Assembly: GCF_017976235.1 (NCBI RefSeq)
Contig: NZ_JACVHC010000005.1
Location: 310,001 to 374,000 of the forward strand
Length of the DNA: 64,000 nt
Direction of reading: 5' to 3'
Source of the DNA: Pseudomonas anatoliensis
GTDB taxonomy: Bacteria; Pseudomonadota; Gammaproteobacteria; Pseudomonadales; Pseudomonadaceae
Of the stretch, positions 24,108 through 33,042 are shown one piece after another (positions within the stretch are counted from its first letter, which is position 1; each line of letters begins with the position of its first letter). The position numbers and the translations under genes were made by a program. The notes under the pieces were generated by a model, which worked only from the letters and a program-made list of their open reading frames with translations, had not been told where the DNA came from and searched no databases.

Positions 24108-25004
24108 ATGAAAAAATTATACTCAGGTTTTTCGCTAATTTTAATGTACATGTCCGTTGCATCTGCTGCAGACGCCAGCGATTCAAAATTTGATCATGCC
24201 AAGCCCGATACCACACATACATGGACTGAGGAGGAAATGAAAACCGCTACACCAATGCCCTTGCCTATTTACGAACCGCAAGCCCAACCTGTAGAACAGC
24301 AACGTGAAAAAAACGCAGACTTAGTACAAAAGAGCTCTCCCGCTGTTGATTTGCAACCACCTTACAATCCAGATATCAGGGAACAAGGAGAGGCTAAAAA
24401 TCTTTACAGCCCAAACCGCGACAGACACCCTTTCACACAGCTTGGCATACTGTATTTTGATGGCCCCTCAGGACGCTCCAAATGCAGCGGTCAATTTGTA
24501 AACCAGAACGTCGTACTTACTGCCGCTCACTGCGTTAGAGATAAAACAACGGGAGAATGGTATAAAAACCTACGCTTTGAACAAAGCTTCCCAAGCACAG
24601 GTAAACTTTACTATTTCCTGCCCAGTTGTTCATCAACCTCCTCTTCCTATGTTGGTAGTCCAGGAGGTCAACTGGACTACGCTTTCTTAAGAGTTAGCAA
24701 TTCGATTACGGGGTGGATGGGATTAAGAATTAACGCTTCCCAAATACCTGTAACGGTGGTTGGTTACCAAGGGCTATCGCTCAAAGCTTTCAATGGTTTT
24801 ATGATGCCAAACGGCAGCATGCACCAAATAACTCCAAACTTTCTCTTCGGAGGTTCCAGTGGTGGAGCATGGGTTGACATGAACACGAACCAGGTCGTGG
24901 GTTCCACCCATGGCGGATCAGCTAACCATCTCAGTTCTCCAGTGTTTGGTATGGAGCTTTGGAACCTTTTTCAGACCGTTAGCCAGAGTAATCCGTGCAA
25001 GTAA
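24108..25004 (+). CDS. Secreted trypsin-like serine protease
   Basis: A 298-residue S1-family protease. Residues 1-20 are a Sec signal peptide ending ASA. Residues 21-105 form a polar, proline-rich propeptide-like region. The catalytic triad is complete: His141 in LTAAHC, Asp190 in QLDYAFLRV and Ser251 in GGSSGGAW. Cys126/Cys142 could form the usual disulfide next to the histidine, and further cysteines are at 174 and 297. It is probably exported to the periplasm or medium. The gene is much more AT-rich than everything around it and sits alone in the gltD islet, so recent horizontal gain is likely. Confidence 0.87.
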   Translation: MKKLYSGFSLILMYMSVASAADASDSKFDHAKPDTTHTWTEEEMKTATPMPLPIYEPQAQPVEQQREKNADLVQKSSPAVDLQPPYNPDIREQGEAKNLYSPNRDRHPFTQLGILYFDGPSGRSKCSGQFVNQNVVLTAAHCVRDKTTGEWYKNLRFEQSFPSTGKLYYFLPSCSSTSSSYVGSPGGQLDYAFLRVSNSITGWMGLRINASQIPVTVVGYQGLSLKAFNGFMMPNGSMHQITPNFLFGGSSGGAWVDMNTNQVVGSTHGGSANHLSSPVFGMELWNLFQTVSQSNPCK

Positions 25005-25130
25005 CAAATCAGGCAAAAACTCTTTTGACATGGCGTGAATGAATCGCCGCACAACTCGAAAGTCGCGCAGCGATCACCAGCACACAACCGCTCCGTTAGC
25101 GCTCGTATTTTTACAACACCACAAAACATT

Positions 25131-25156
25131 GTGGGAGCTGGCAAGCCAGCTCCCAC
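25131..25156. repeat. Perfect 26-base palindrome after gltD
   Basis: The two 12-base arms gtgggagctggc and gccagctcccac are separated by two bases. It lies 30 bases beyond the gltD stop and could fold into a strong hairpin acting as transcription end or mRNA stabiliser; there is no good T-run. It may be another dispersed repeat family. Confidence 0.6.
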
Positions 25157-25184
25157 AGGAGTTGCGGTGCAGTTTCGGACTGGG

Positions 25185-25323
25185 GTTTAGACGCCCAGGT
25201 AATCCAGAATCCCTTCAGCCGCATTACGGCCTTCGAAGATTGCCGTCACGACCAGGTCGGAGCCGCGCACCATGTCGCCACCCGCAAAGATTTTCGGGTT
25301 GCTGGTCTGGTGCTTGTACTGAC
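25185..25323. repeat. Inner copy of the gltD-end direct repeat
   Basis: This is the functional 3' end of gltD and the partner of the remnant at 23741-23879, in the same orientation 1444 bases away. The two copies are identical over the first 26 bases (from gtttagacgcccaggtaatc) and diverge gradually towards ttgtactga. Confidence 0.8.
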
Positions 25324-26605
25324 CTTGCTCAGGCGCAACTACGCGGCCCTGGCTGTCGGTCTGGATCTCGAACTGCTCGAACCACGGCGCCGGGCTCGGA
25401 CGGAAACCGAAGGCGATGACCACGGCGTCAGCCGGGATGATCTCTTCGGAGCCCGGGATCGGCTCGGGGCTGCGACGGCCACGGGCATCCGGTTCGCCGA
25501 GACGGGTCTCGACCACTTTCACGCCTTCGACCCGGTCTTCGCCGACGATGGCGATCGGCTGGCGGTTGTAGAGGAATTTCACGCCTTCTTCCTTGGCGTT
25601 CTTCACCTCTTTGCGCGAGCCGGGCATGTTCGCTTCGTCACGACGATAAGCGCAGGTTACCGACTTGGCACCCTGGCGGATCGAGGTGCGGTTGCAGTCC
25701 ATCGCCGTGTCACCACCACCGAGCACCACAACCTTCTTGCCTTTCATGTCGACGAAATCTTCCGGCGACTTTTCAAAGCCCAGGTTGCGATTGACGTTGG
25801 CGATCAGGAAGTCCAGCGCGTCATAAACGCCCGGCAGGTCCTCACCGGCAAAACCGCCCTTCATGTAGGTGTAGGTGCCCATGCCCATGAACACGGCATC
25901 GTATTCGGCGAGCAGTTGCTCCATGGTCACGTCTGTGCCGACTTCGGTGTTGAGACGGAACTCGATGCCCATGCCGGTGAAAACTTCGCGACGATTGCTC
26001 AGCACGCTCTTTTCCAGCTTGAACTCGGGGATACCGAAGGTCAGCAGACCACCGATTTCCGGGTTCTTGTCGAACACCACCGGGGTCACGCCGCCACGCA
26101 CCAGCACGTCGGCACAGCCCAGACCTGCCGGGCCAGCACCGATGATCGCGACACGTTTGCCGGTCGGTTTGACCTTGGACATGTCCGGGCGCCAGCCCAT
26201 GGCGAACGCGGTGTCGGTGATGTACTTCTCGACCGAACCGATGGTCACTGCACCGAAGCCGTCGTTGAGGGTGCAGGCACCCTCGCACAGACGATCCTGC
26301 GGGCACACCCTGCCGCAGACTTCCGGCAAGGTGTTGGTCTGGTGCGACAGCTCGGCGGCCTGAAGGATGTTGCCCTCGGCCACCAGCTTGAGCCAGTTGG
26401 GAATGAAGTTGTGCACCGGGCACTTCCATTCGCAATACGGGTTGCCGCAACCCAGGCAGCGGTGGGCCTGATCGGCCGACTGCTGGGGTTTGAACGGTTC
26501 GTAGATCTCGACGAACTCTTTCTTGCGTTGACGCAACAGTTTCTTCTTCGGATCTTTGCGCCCGACATCGATGAACTGGAAGTCGTTATTCAGACGTTCA
26601 GCCAT
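25187..26605 (-). CDS. gltD: Glutamate synthase (NADPH) small subunit
   Basis: A 472-residue subunit that passes electrons from NADPH through FAD and Fe-S clusters to the large subunit for glutamate synthesis. The N-terminus has two cysteine clusters (CLGCGNPYCEWKC and CGRVCPQDRLCEGAC) for 4Fe-4S centres, then the FAD motif GAGPAGLGCA and the NADPH motif GGGDTAMDC; the C-terminal FAD motif FAGGDMVRGSDLV is in the duplicated part. It follows gltB by 33 bases on the same strand, so the two form an operon. Its last 46 codons lie in the direct repeat. Confidence 0.97.
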   Translation of the reverse strand: MAERLNNDFQFIDVGRKDPKKKLLRQRKKEFVEIYEPFKPQQSADQAHRCLGCGNPYCEWKCPVHNFIPNWLKLVAEGNILQAAELSHQTNTLPEVCGRVCPQDRLCEGACTLNDGFGAVTIGSVEKYITDTAFAMGWRPDMSKVKPTGKRVAIIGAGPAGLGCADVLVRGGVTPVVFDKNPEIGGLLTFGIPEFKLEKSVLSNRREVFTGMGIEFRLNTEVGTDVTMEQLLAEYDAVFMGMGTYTYMKGGFAGEDLPGVYDALDFLIANVNRNLGFEKSPEDFVDMKGKKVVVLGGGDTAMDCNRTSIRQGAKSVTCAYRRDEANMPGSRKEVKNAKEEGVKFLYNRQPIAIVGEDRVEGVKVVETRLGEPDARGRRSPEPIPGSEEIIPADAVVIAFGFRPSPAPWFEQFEIQTDSQGRVVAPEQGQYKHQTSNPKIFAGGDMVRGSDLVVTAIFEGRNAAEGILDYLGV

Positions 26606-26638
26606 TGTTAAAACCTCATCAAACTCTTCAGGCGCATA

Positions 26639-29600
26639 TCACTGCGGGTTGGCACGAGTGCTGGAAAGCAACGATTTCAGGTTGGCAGCCTTAGGCTTGA
26701 CCAGCCAGAAACGGCGCAAGTAGTCATCGAGGTTTTCGGCGAGTTCACGACCCCACTCGCTGTCGGTTTCCGCGACGTACTCGTTCAGCACGTTTTGCAG
26801 GTGGCTGCGATAGGATTCCATCGCCTCACCACTGATCCGCTGGATTTCCACCAGTTCGTGGTTGACCCGGTCAACGAAGCTGTTGTCCTGGTCAAGCACA
26901 TAGGCGAAACCACCAGTCATGCCAGAGCCGAAGTTGTAACCGGTCTTGCCCAACACGCAGACAAAACCACCGGTCATGTACTCGCAGCAGTGATCGCCAG
27001 TGCCTTCCACAACCGTGTGGGCACCGGAGTTACGCACGGCGAAACGCTCACCTGCGGTGCCAGCGGCGAACAGCTTGCCGCCAGTGGCGCCGTACAGGCA
27101 GGTGTTGCCGATGATGGCGCTGTTCTGAGTCTTATAAACGCTGCCCTTGGGCGGCACGATAGTCAGCTTGCCACCGGTCATGCCTTTGCCCACGTAGTCG
27201 TTGGCGTCGCCTTCCAGGTACATGTTCAGACCGCCGGCGTTCCACACGCCGAAGCTCTGACCGGCCGTCCCTTTGAAGCGGAAGGTGATCGGCGCTTTGG
27301 CCATGCCTTGGTTGCCGTGCTTGCGGGCGATTTCGCCGGAGATCCGCGCGCCGATCGAACGGTCGCAGTTGCAGATGTCCAGGTCGAACTCGGCACCGCT
27401 GAGGTCGTTGATGGCCGACGTCGCCAGATCAACCATTTTCTCGGCCAGCAGGCCTTGGTCGAATGGCGGGTTGCGCTCAACCTGGCAGAACTGCGGCTTG
27501 TCCGCCGGAATGTGATCGCTGCCCAGCAGCGGAGTCAGATCCAGGTGATGTTGCTTGGCGGTCTGGCCTTCGAGGATATCCAGCAGATCGGTGCGGCCGA
27601 TCAGCTCTTCGAGGGAACGCACGCCGAGCTTGGCCAGCCACTCACGGGTTTCTTCGGCGACGTAGGTGAAGAAATTCACCACCATGTCGACGGTGCCGAT
27701 GTAGTGATCCTTGCGCAGCTTCTCGTTCTGAGTGGCAACGCCGGTGGCGCAGTTGTTCAGGTGGCAGATGCGCAGGTATTTGCAGCCCAGGGCGATCATT
27801 GGCGCGGTGCCGAAGCCGAAGCTTTCGGCGCCGAGGATCGCTGCCTTGATCACGTCGAGGCCGGTCTTCAGGCCACCGTCGGTCTGCACCCGGACTTTGC
27901 CGCGCAGGTCGTTGCCGCGCAGAGTCTGATGGGTTTCGGCCAGGCCGAGTTCCCATGGAGCGCCCGCGTACTTGATCGAGGTCAGCGGCGAAGCGCCGGT
28001 ACCACCGTCGTAGCCGGAAATGGTGATCAAGTCCGCGTAGGCCTTGGCCACACCGGCGGCGATGGTGCCGACGCCTGCTTCAGCCACCAGTTTCACCGAG
28101 ACCAGCGCCTTCGGATTGACCTGTTTCAGGTCGAAAATCAGCTGCGACAAGTCTTCGATGGAATAAATGTCGTGGTGCGGCGGTGGCGAAATCAGGGTCA
28201 CGCCCGGCACTGCATAACGCAGCTTGGCGATCAGCCCGTTGACCTTGCCACCTGGCAGTTGACCACCCTCGCCCGGCTTGGCGCCTTGGGCAACCTTGAT
28301 CTGCAGCACTTCGGCATTGACCAGGTATTCCGGCGTCACGCCGAAACGGCCAGTTGCGACCTGCTTGATTTTCGAGCTCTTGATGGTGCCGTAGCGCGCC
28401 GGATCTTCGCCGCCTTCGCCGGAGTTGGAACGCGCACCGAGGCGGTTCATGGCTTCGGCCAGGGCTTCGTGAGCTTCCGGCGACAGGGCGCCCAGCGAAA
28501 TACCGGCGGAGTCGAAGCGCTTGAGCACCGATTCCAGCGGCTCGATTTCACTGATGTCCAACGGCGTGTCGAGGGTCTTGACCTTGAGCAGGTCACGAAT
28601 CATCGACACCGGACGGTTGTCCACCAGCGCGGTGTATTCCTTGAACTTGCTGTAGTCGCCCTGCTGCACAGCGGCTTGCAGGGTGTTGACCACGTCCGGG
28701 TTGTACGCGTGATATTCGCCACCGTGGACGAACTTCAGCAGCCCGCCCTGCTGGATCGGCTTGCGCGGGCTCCAGGCTTCGGCAGCGAGGGCTTTCTGCT
28801 CGGCTTCGATGTCGACGAAACGCGCACCCTTGATGCGGCTCGGCACACCACGGAAGCTCAGGTCGCAAACCTCTTCAGACAAACCGATGGCCTCGAACAA
28901 CTGCGCACCACGGTACGAAGCGATGGTCGAGATGCCCATCTTCGACAGAATCTTGAGCAGGCCTTTGGTGATGCCTTTGCGGTAGTTCTTGAACACCTCA
29001 TAGAGGTCGCCCAGGACTTCACCGGTACGGATCAGGTCGCCCAGCACTTCGTACGCCAGGAACGGATAGACCGCCGAGGCACCGAAACCGATCAGCACGG
29101 CGAAGTGATGCGGATCACGCGCGGTAGCGGTTTCAACGAGGATGTTGGAGTCGCAACGCAGGCCTTTTTCGGTCAGGCGATGGTGCACCGCACCGGTCGC
29201 CAGCGAAGCGTGGATTGGCAGTTTGCCCGGCGCGATATGACGGTCGCTCAGAACGATCTGGGTACGACCGGCGCGCACGGCTTCTTCAGCCTGATCGGCG
29301 ACGTTGCGGATCGCCGCTTCGAGGCCGACGCTTTCGTCGTAATTGAGGTCGATGATCTGCCGCTCGAAACCCGGGCGATCGAGGTTCATCAGTGAGCGCC
29401 ACTTGGCCGGGGAAATGACCGGCGAGCTGAGGATCACGCGCGAGGCGTGTTCCGGCGACTCCTGGAAAATATTGCGCTCGGCACCGAGGCAGATTTCCAG
29501 CGACATCACGATCGCTTCACGCAGCGGGTCGATCGGCGGGTTGGTGACCTGCGCGAACTGCTGGCGGAAATAGTCGTACGGCGTGCGCACGCGCTGGGAC

Positions 29601-31084
29601 AGCACGGCCATCGGCGTGTCGTCGCCCATCGAGCCAACGGCTTCGTAGCCTTGCTCGCCGAGCGGACGCAGTACCTGATCGCGCTCTTCGAACGTGACCT
29701 GATACATCTTCATGTATTGCTTGAGCTGATCGACGTCGTAGAAAGCCGAACCGTGGTCGTTGTCTTCCATGGTCGCCTGAATGCGCAGGGCATTCTTGCG
29801 CAGCCATTGCTTGTACGGATGACGGGATTTGAGACGGTTGTCGATCGCATCGGTGTCGAGGATCTGCCCGGTTTCGGTATCCACGGCAAGGATCTGGCCC
29901 GGGCCGACACGGCCCTTGGCGATCACGTCTTCTGGCTGGTAGTTCCAGACGCCGATTTCCGACGCAACGGTGATGAAACCGTTGGTGGTGGTAACCCAGC
30001 GCGCCGGGCGCAGACCGTTACGGTCGAGCAGGCACACCGCGTAACGACCATCGGTCATTACCACGCCGGCCGGGCCGTCCCACGGCTCCATGTGCATCGA
30101 GTTGTACTCGTAGAACGCACGCAGATCCGGGTCCATGGTTTCGACGTTCTGCCACGCAGGCGGAATGATCATCCGCACGCCACGAAACAGGTCGATGCCG
30201 CCGGTGACCATCAGCTCAAGCATGTTGTCCATGCTCGAGGAGTCGGAACCCACGCGGTTGACCAGCGGGCCGAGTTCTTCCAGATCCATCAGATCATTGG
30301 TGAACTTGGTCCGACGGGCCTGAGCCCAGTTACGGTTACCGGTGATGGTGTTGATCTCGCCGTTGTGGGCGAGGAAGCGGAATGGCTGAGCCAGCGGCCA
30401 TTTCGGCAGGGTGTTGGTGGAGAAGCGCTGGTGGAACACGCAGATCGCGGTCTGCAGGCGCTCGTCACTCAGGTCCGGATAAAACGCGGCCAGATCGGCC
30501 GGCATCATCAGGCCTTTATAGATGATGGTCTTGTGCGAAAAGCTGCAGATGTAGTGATCGCTGTCGACAGCGTTGGTCACCGACGAACGGCGACGGGCGC
30601 TGAACAGTTTGACCGCCATGTCCTGATCGCTCAGGCCTTCGCCGCCGATGTACACCTGCTCGATTTGCGGCAGGCGCTCAAGGGCCAGGCGGCCGAGGAC
30701 GCTGGTGTCGATTGGCACTTTGCGCCAGCCGATCAGTTGCAGGCCTTCGGCGAGGATCTCGCGGTTCATGTTCTCGCGAGCGGCTTCGGCCTTGGCCGAA
30801 TCCTGATTGAAGAAGACCATGCCCACGGCATATTGCTTGGGCAACTCGACGCTGAAGGTTTCCTGAGCGATAGCGCGCAGAAAGGCGTCAGGCTTTTGAA
30901 TCAGCAGACCGCAACCGTCACCGGTCTTGCCGTCGGCATTAATCCCACCGCGGTGGGTCATGCAGGTCAGGGCCTCGATGGCCGTTTGCAAAAGGGTATG
31001 ACTGGGCTCGCCCTGCATATGGGCTATCAGGCCGAAACCGCAGTTATCCTTGAATTCATCTGGTTGGTACAGACCTGCTTTCAT
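26639..31084 (-). CDS. gltB: Glutamate synthase (NADPH) large subunit
   Basis: A 1481-residue enzyme. The N-terminal class II glutamine amidotransferase domain (to about residue 420) has its nucleophile in DNCGFG (Cys15, exposed after propeptide removal). The central and FMN-binding synthase domains follow (about 480-1200), including the KPGEGGQLPGGKV loop and the 3Fe-4S cysteines in CKYLRICHLNNC. The C-terminal beta-helix domain has repeated G-rich turns (YGATGGKLFAAG, SGMTGG). It makes two glutamates from glutamine and 2-oxoglutarate with gltD. The ATG at 31084 fits the family start; GTG 31090 is an alternative. Length is normal. Confidence 0.97.
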   Translation of the reverse strand: MKAGLYQPDEFKDNCGFGLIAHMQGEPSHTLLQTAIEALTCMTHRGGINADGKTGDGCGLLIQKPDAFLRAIAQETFSVELPKQYAVGMVFFNQDSAKAEAARENMNREILAEGLQLIGWRKVPIDTSVLGRLALERLPQIEQVYIGGEGLSDQDMAVKLFSARRRSSVTNAVDSDHYICSFSHKTIIYKGLMMPADLAAFYPDLSDERLQTAICVFHQRFSTNTLPKWPLAQPFRFLAHNGEINTITGNRNWAQARRTKFTNDLMDLEELGPLVNRVGSDSSSMDNMLELMVTGGIDLFRGVRMIIPPAWQNVETMDPDLRAFYEYNSMHMEPWDGPAGVVMTDGRYAVCLLDRNGLRPARWVTTTNGFITVASEIGVWNYQPEDVIAKGRVGPGQILAVDTETGQILDTDAIDNRLKSRHPYKQWLRKNALRIQATMEDNDHGSAFYDVDQLKQYMKMYQVTFEERDQVLRPLGEQGYEAVGSMGDDTPMAVLSQRVRTPYDYFRQQFAQVTNPPIDPLREAIVMSLEICLGAERNIFQESPEHASRVILSSPVISPAKWRSLMNLDRPGFERQIIDLNYDESVGLEAAIRNVADQAEEAVRAGRTQIVLSDRHIAPGKLPIHASLATGAVHHRLTEKGLRCDSNILVETATARDPHHFAVLIGFGASAVYPFLAYEVLGDLIRTGEVLGDLYEVFKNYRKGITKGLLKILSKMGISTIASYRGAQLFEAIGLSEEVCDLSFRGVPSRIKGARFVDIEAEQKALAAEAWSPRKPIQQGGLLKFVHGGEYHAYNPDVVNTLQAAVQQGDYSKFKEYTALVDNRPVSMIRDLLKVKTLDTPLDISEIEPLESVLKRFDSAGISLGALSPEAHEALAEAMNRLGARSNSGEGGEDPARYGTIKSSKIKQVATGRFGVTPEYLVNAEVLQIKVAQGAKPGEGGQLPGGKVNGLIAKLRYAVPGVTLISPPPHHDIYSIEDLSQLIFDLKQVNPKALVSVKLVAEAGVGTIAAGVAKAYADLITISGYDGGTGASPLTSIKYAGAPWELGLAETHQTLRGNDLRGKVRVQTDGGLKTGLDVIKAAILGAESFGFGTAPMIALGCKYLRICHLNNCATGVATQNEKLRKDHYIGTVDMVVNFFTYVAEETREWLAKLGVRSLEELIGRTDLLDILEGQTAKQHHLDLTPLLGSDHIPADKPQFCQVERNPPFDQGLLAEKMVDLATSAINDLSGAEFDLDICNCDRSIGARISGEIARKHGNQGMAKAPITFRFKGTAGQSFGVWNAGGLNMYLEGDANDYVGKGMTGGKLTIVPPKGSVYKTQNSAIIGNTCLYGATGGKLFAAGTAGERFAVRNSGAHTVVEGTGDHCCEYMTGGFVCVLGKTGYNFGSGMTGGFAYVLDQDNSFVDRVNHELVEIQRISGEAMESYRSHLQNVLNEYVAETDSEWGRELAENLDDYLRRFWLVKPKAANLKSLLSSTRANPQ

Positions 31085-31433
31085 AGACACTTTCTCACCA
31101 GGCTGCCTCTTTTCGAGGCAAATTTCTTTTCAATTCAACCACTTGCGATCCGCGCCGAACGTACGCCGGCTTGGCGGGGGCAAAAGGGTGGTCATTGTAC
31201 ACAGCGACACAGAGGCTCACAAATTTGACGACGAACTGTCGCAAATTCATGTCGCATTTGTGAAAGGTTTAAAGCGATCTGCTGTGCTAGTCAAAACTTT
31301 TTTAATTTTGACTGCAACGACTCAAAGACTACTGTGACGCAGACACCACAAGGCACGCGACCTGGAAGGAAGCGCGCACATGTAGAAATTTTGAGGTGCT
31401 TGGAGAGGCGGCCTGGGTAAGGCCGCCGAATCT
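31085..31433. other. gltB upstream region and damX end
   Basis: About 350 bases without a gene. Near gltB there is a small hairpin (tgcctc/gaggca, 31104-31120) in the leader. Around 31200-31330 the sequence turns AT-rich and probably contains the gltB promoter. A GC stem ggcggcct/aggccgcc (31407-31427) lies just after the damX stop and may end damX transcription, though it has no T-run. Confidence 0.45.
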
Positions 31434-33032
31434 TCAGCGAGTTGTTGCCAGTTCCTGTTGGACGCTGGCGACAGTGCGAGGCCAAGGTTTACCAGCCTGA
31501 ACCTTCGCTGGCAAGGCCTTGATGGCAGAAACAGCCGCATCACGATTGGCAAAGTTGCCGTAGGTGATCACGTAGAGCGGCTTGCCATTGAGGACTTTCT
31601 TGAAATAACGGTACTCGCCGCCCTGCTCCTTGACGAAGCTTTGCGCAGCCGTCTCGGAGCTGGTGCCGAGGATCTGCACCACGTAGTTGCTCGTTGGCTG
31701 CCCGGCGTACCAGCTGCCACCGGCGGCTTTGGCCACGGTAACCGGCTTCTCGGCTGGTTTGGCGGCGGCAACTGGCTTGGCTGGCGCTGGAGCAGGTTTG
31801 GCCGCTGGCGCTGCCGGAGCAGGCTTGGCGGTAGCGATCTGGGTCGGTGCCGGCGTCGGCGTCGGCTTGACTGCTGGGACCGGAGCCGGTGTTGGAGCAG
31901 GACCGGCCGGAACGCCCGCAGGAGGCGCGGAGGTGGTCACGGTTGGCGGCGTGTCGCTGGAGCCTTCCAGTGGTACACCGTCGTCGCCTTCGGTGATACC
32001 GCCAGCAGCTTCGGCCAGCGGGCCGCGCATGACCGGTTGCGAGTTGCCAACCAGCGGCAATGGCATCGGCTGGGTATTACCGGCGAACTCGACGTTCGGC
32101 GCGCCGCCATTGGCTGCGCCCTGACCCAATGGCAGTTGTGCCTGTTCGTTGGCGGGTGCGCCGGTGGTTGGCGCCTTGTTGCGACCCGGCATCAGCCAGG
32201 CGGCGGCGACCGCAACCACAACGACGGCGGAAATCGCCAATACGTGTTTCTTCGGCATGTTGAACCCCATACTTGGACGCTTGACCGCAGAGCGGCTGGC
32301 AATCATGACTTCGATCAGTGCATCGCGAGCGACCTGGTTGATGTTGCCAGGCCAACCCTCGGAGCTTTCGTGAATATCAGAGATCTGATCCGCGGTGAAA
32401 AGTTCGACACCCCGGCCCGCACCTTCGAGCCGTTGGTCGAGATATTCGCGGGTCTCTTCTTCGGTGTAAGGCTGCAATTCGATGACGTGGAAACGCTCTT
32501 CTTCGAGGTGCAAAGCCTCAAGCTGAGCGATCAGCGACGACTCACCGAACAGGAACACATGCGGGCGACCTTCCGGCGCGCCGGCACCCAGCGCCATCAG
32601 CGCTTCGAGGGCGGATTCGTCGAGCTGCTCGGCGTCGTCCACCAGCAAATAGACTTCCTGGCCGGTGAGTGCCAACTGCACCACCTGATCCAGAATCGCG
32701 CCGACTTCAGCCTGCGCCACGTTCAGCGCCTGCGCCACCTGACGCAGTACGCCAGCGGCATCGCCGGCACCACGCGCGGAAACCACAACGCTCTGTACCG
32801 ATTGCTTGTTGGTGCTGGCGACCAGCGCCTGACGCAGCAACGTCTTGCCGCTGCCCTGCGGGCCAGTGACCACCAGCAGCAACTGGCTGTAACGCGCCAG
32901 GTGATGCAGTTGGCCGAGCACCGGTTTGCGCTGGGCCGGAAAGAATTTGAAGCCCGGAACGCGCGGCGCGAAGGGGTCGTGGCTTAACTGGAAATGGCCG
33001 AGGAACGCCTCGTCGGCATGCAAACTAGTCAT
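31434..33032 (-). CDS. damX: DamX-like cell division protein (AAA plus SPOR domains)
   Basis: A 532-residue protein. Residues 1-250 are an ExeA/DamX-type AAA ATPase with Walker A GPQGSGKT (about 57-64) and a LLVDDAEQL Walker B. A membrane helix is at about 263-283. It is followed by a long proline/alanine-rich linker (PAPTPAPVPAV type) and a C-terminal SPOR domain (about 450-525) with SWYAGQPTSNYVVQILG and YVITYGNFANRDAA. SPOR domains bind denuded septal peptidoglycan. It lies 10 bases after aroB, an order conserved in gammaproteobacteria. Confidence 0.92.
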   Translation of the reverse strand: MTSLHADEAFLGHFQLSHDPFAPRVPGFKFFPAQRKPVLGQLHHLARYSQLLLVVTGPQGSGKTLLRQALVASTNKQSVQSVVVSARGAGDAAGVLRQVAQALNVAQAEVGAILDQVVQLALTGQEVYLLVDDAEQLDESALEALMALGAGAPEGRPHVFLFGESSLIAQLEALHLEEERFHVIELQPYTEEETREYLDQRLEGAGRGVELFTADQISDIHESSEGWPGNINQVARDALIEVMIASRSAVKRPSMGFNMPKKHVLAISAVVVVAVAAAWLMPGRNKAPTTGAPANEQAQLPLGQGAANGGAPNVEFAGNTQPMPLPLVGNSQPVMRGPLAEAAGGITEGDDGVPLEGSSDTPPTVTTSAPPAGVPAGPAPTPAPVPAVKPTPTPAPTQIATAKPAPAAPAAKPAPAPAKPVAAAKPAEKPVTVAKAAGGSWYAGQPTSNYVVQILGTSSETAAQSFVKEQGGEYRYFKKVLNGKPLYVITYGNFANRDAAVSAIKALPAKVQAGKPWPRTVASVQQELATTR

Positions 33033-33042
33033 CGGAATCTTA

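Larger units (their letters stand above)
23741..25184. mobile_element. AT-rich islet bounded by a duplicated gltD 3' end
   Basis: One repeat period from the outer gltD-end copy (23741-23879) to the base before the inner copy (25185-25323). Inside, roughly 23930-25020 is far richer in A and T than any other stretch of the window and has one gene, a secreted serine protease. No integrase, transposase or tRNA is seen. The arrangement is what is expected if DNA entered at the gltD 3' end and brought its own version of that end, which keeps gltD intact, while the displaced end decays near hemE. The mechanism is an inference. Confidence 0.65.

Noticed and set aside
26795..31228. Very long open frames on the plus strand opposite gltB (26795-29395, 29447-31228)
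   Set aside because: They mirror gltB codon by codon, have no family motifs and are rich in His, Val, Gln; they arise from high-GC codon bias in the true gene.
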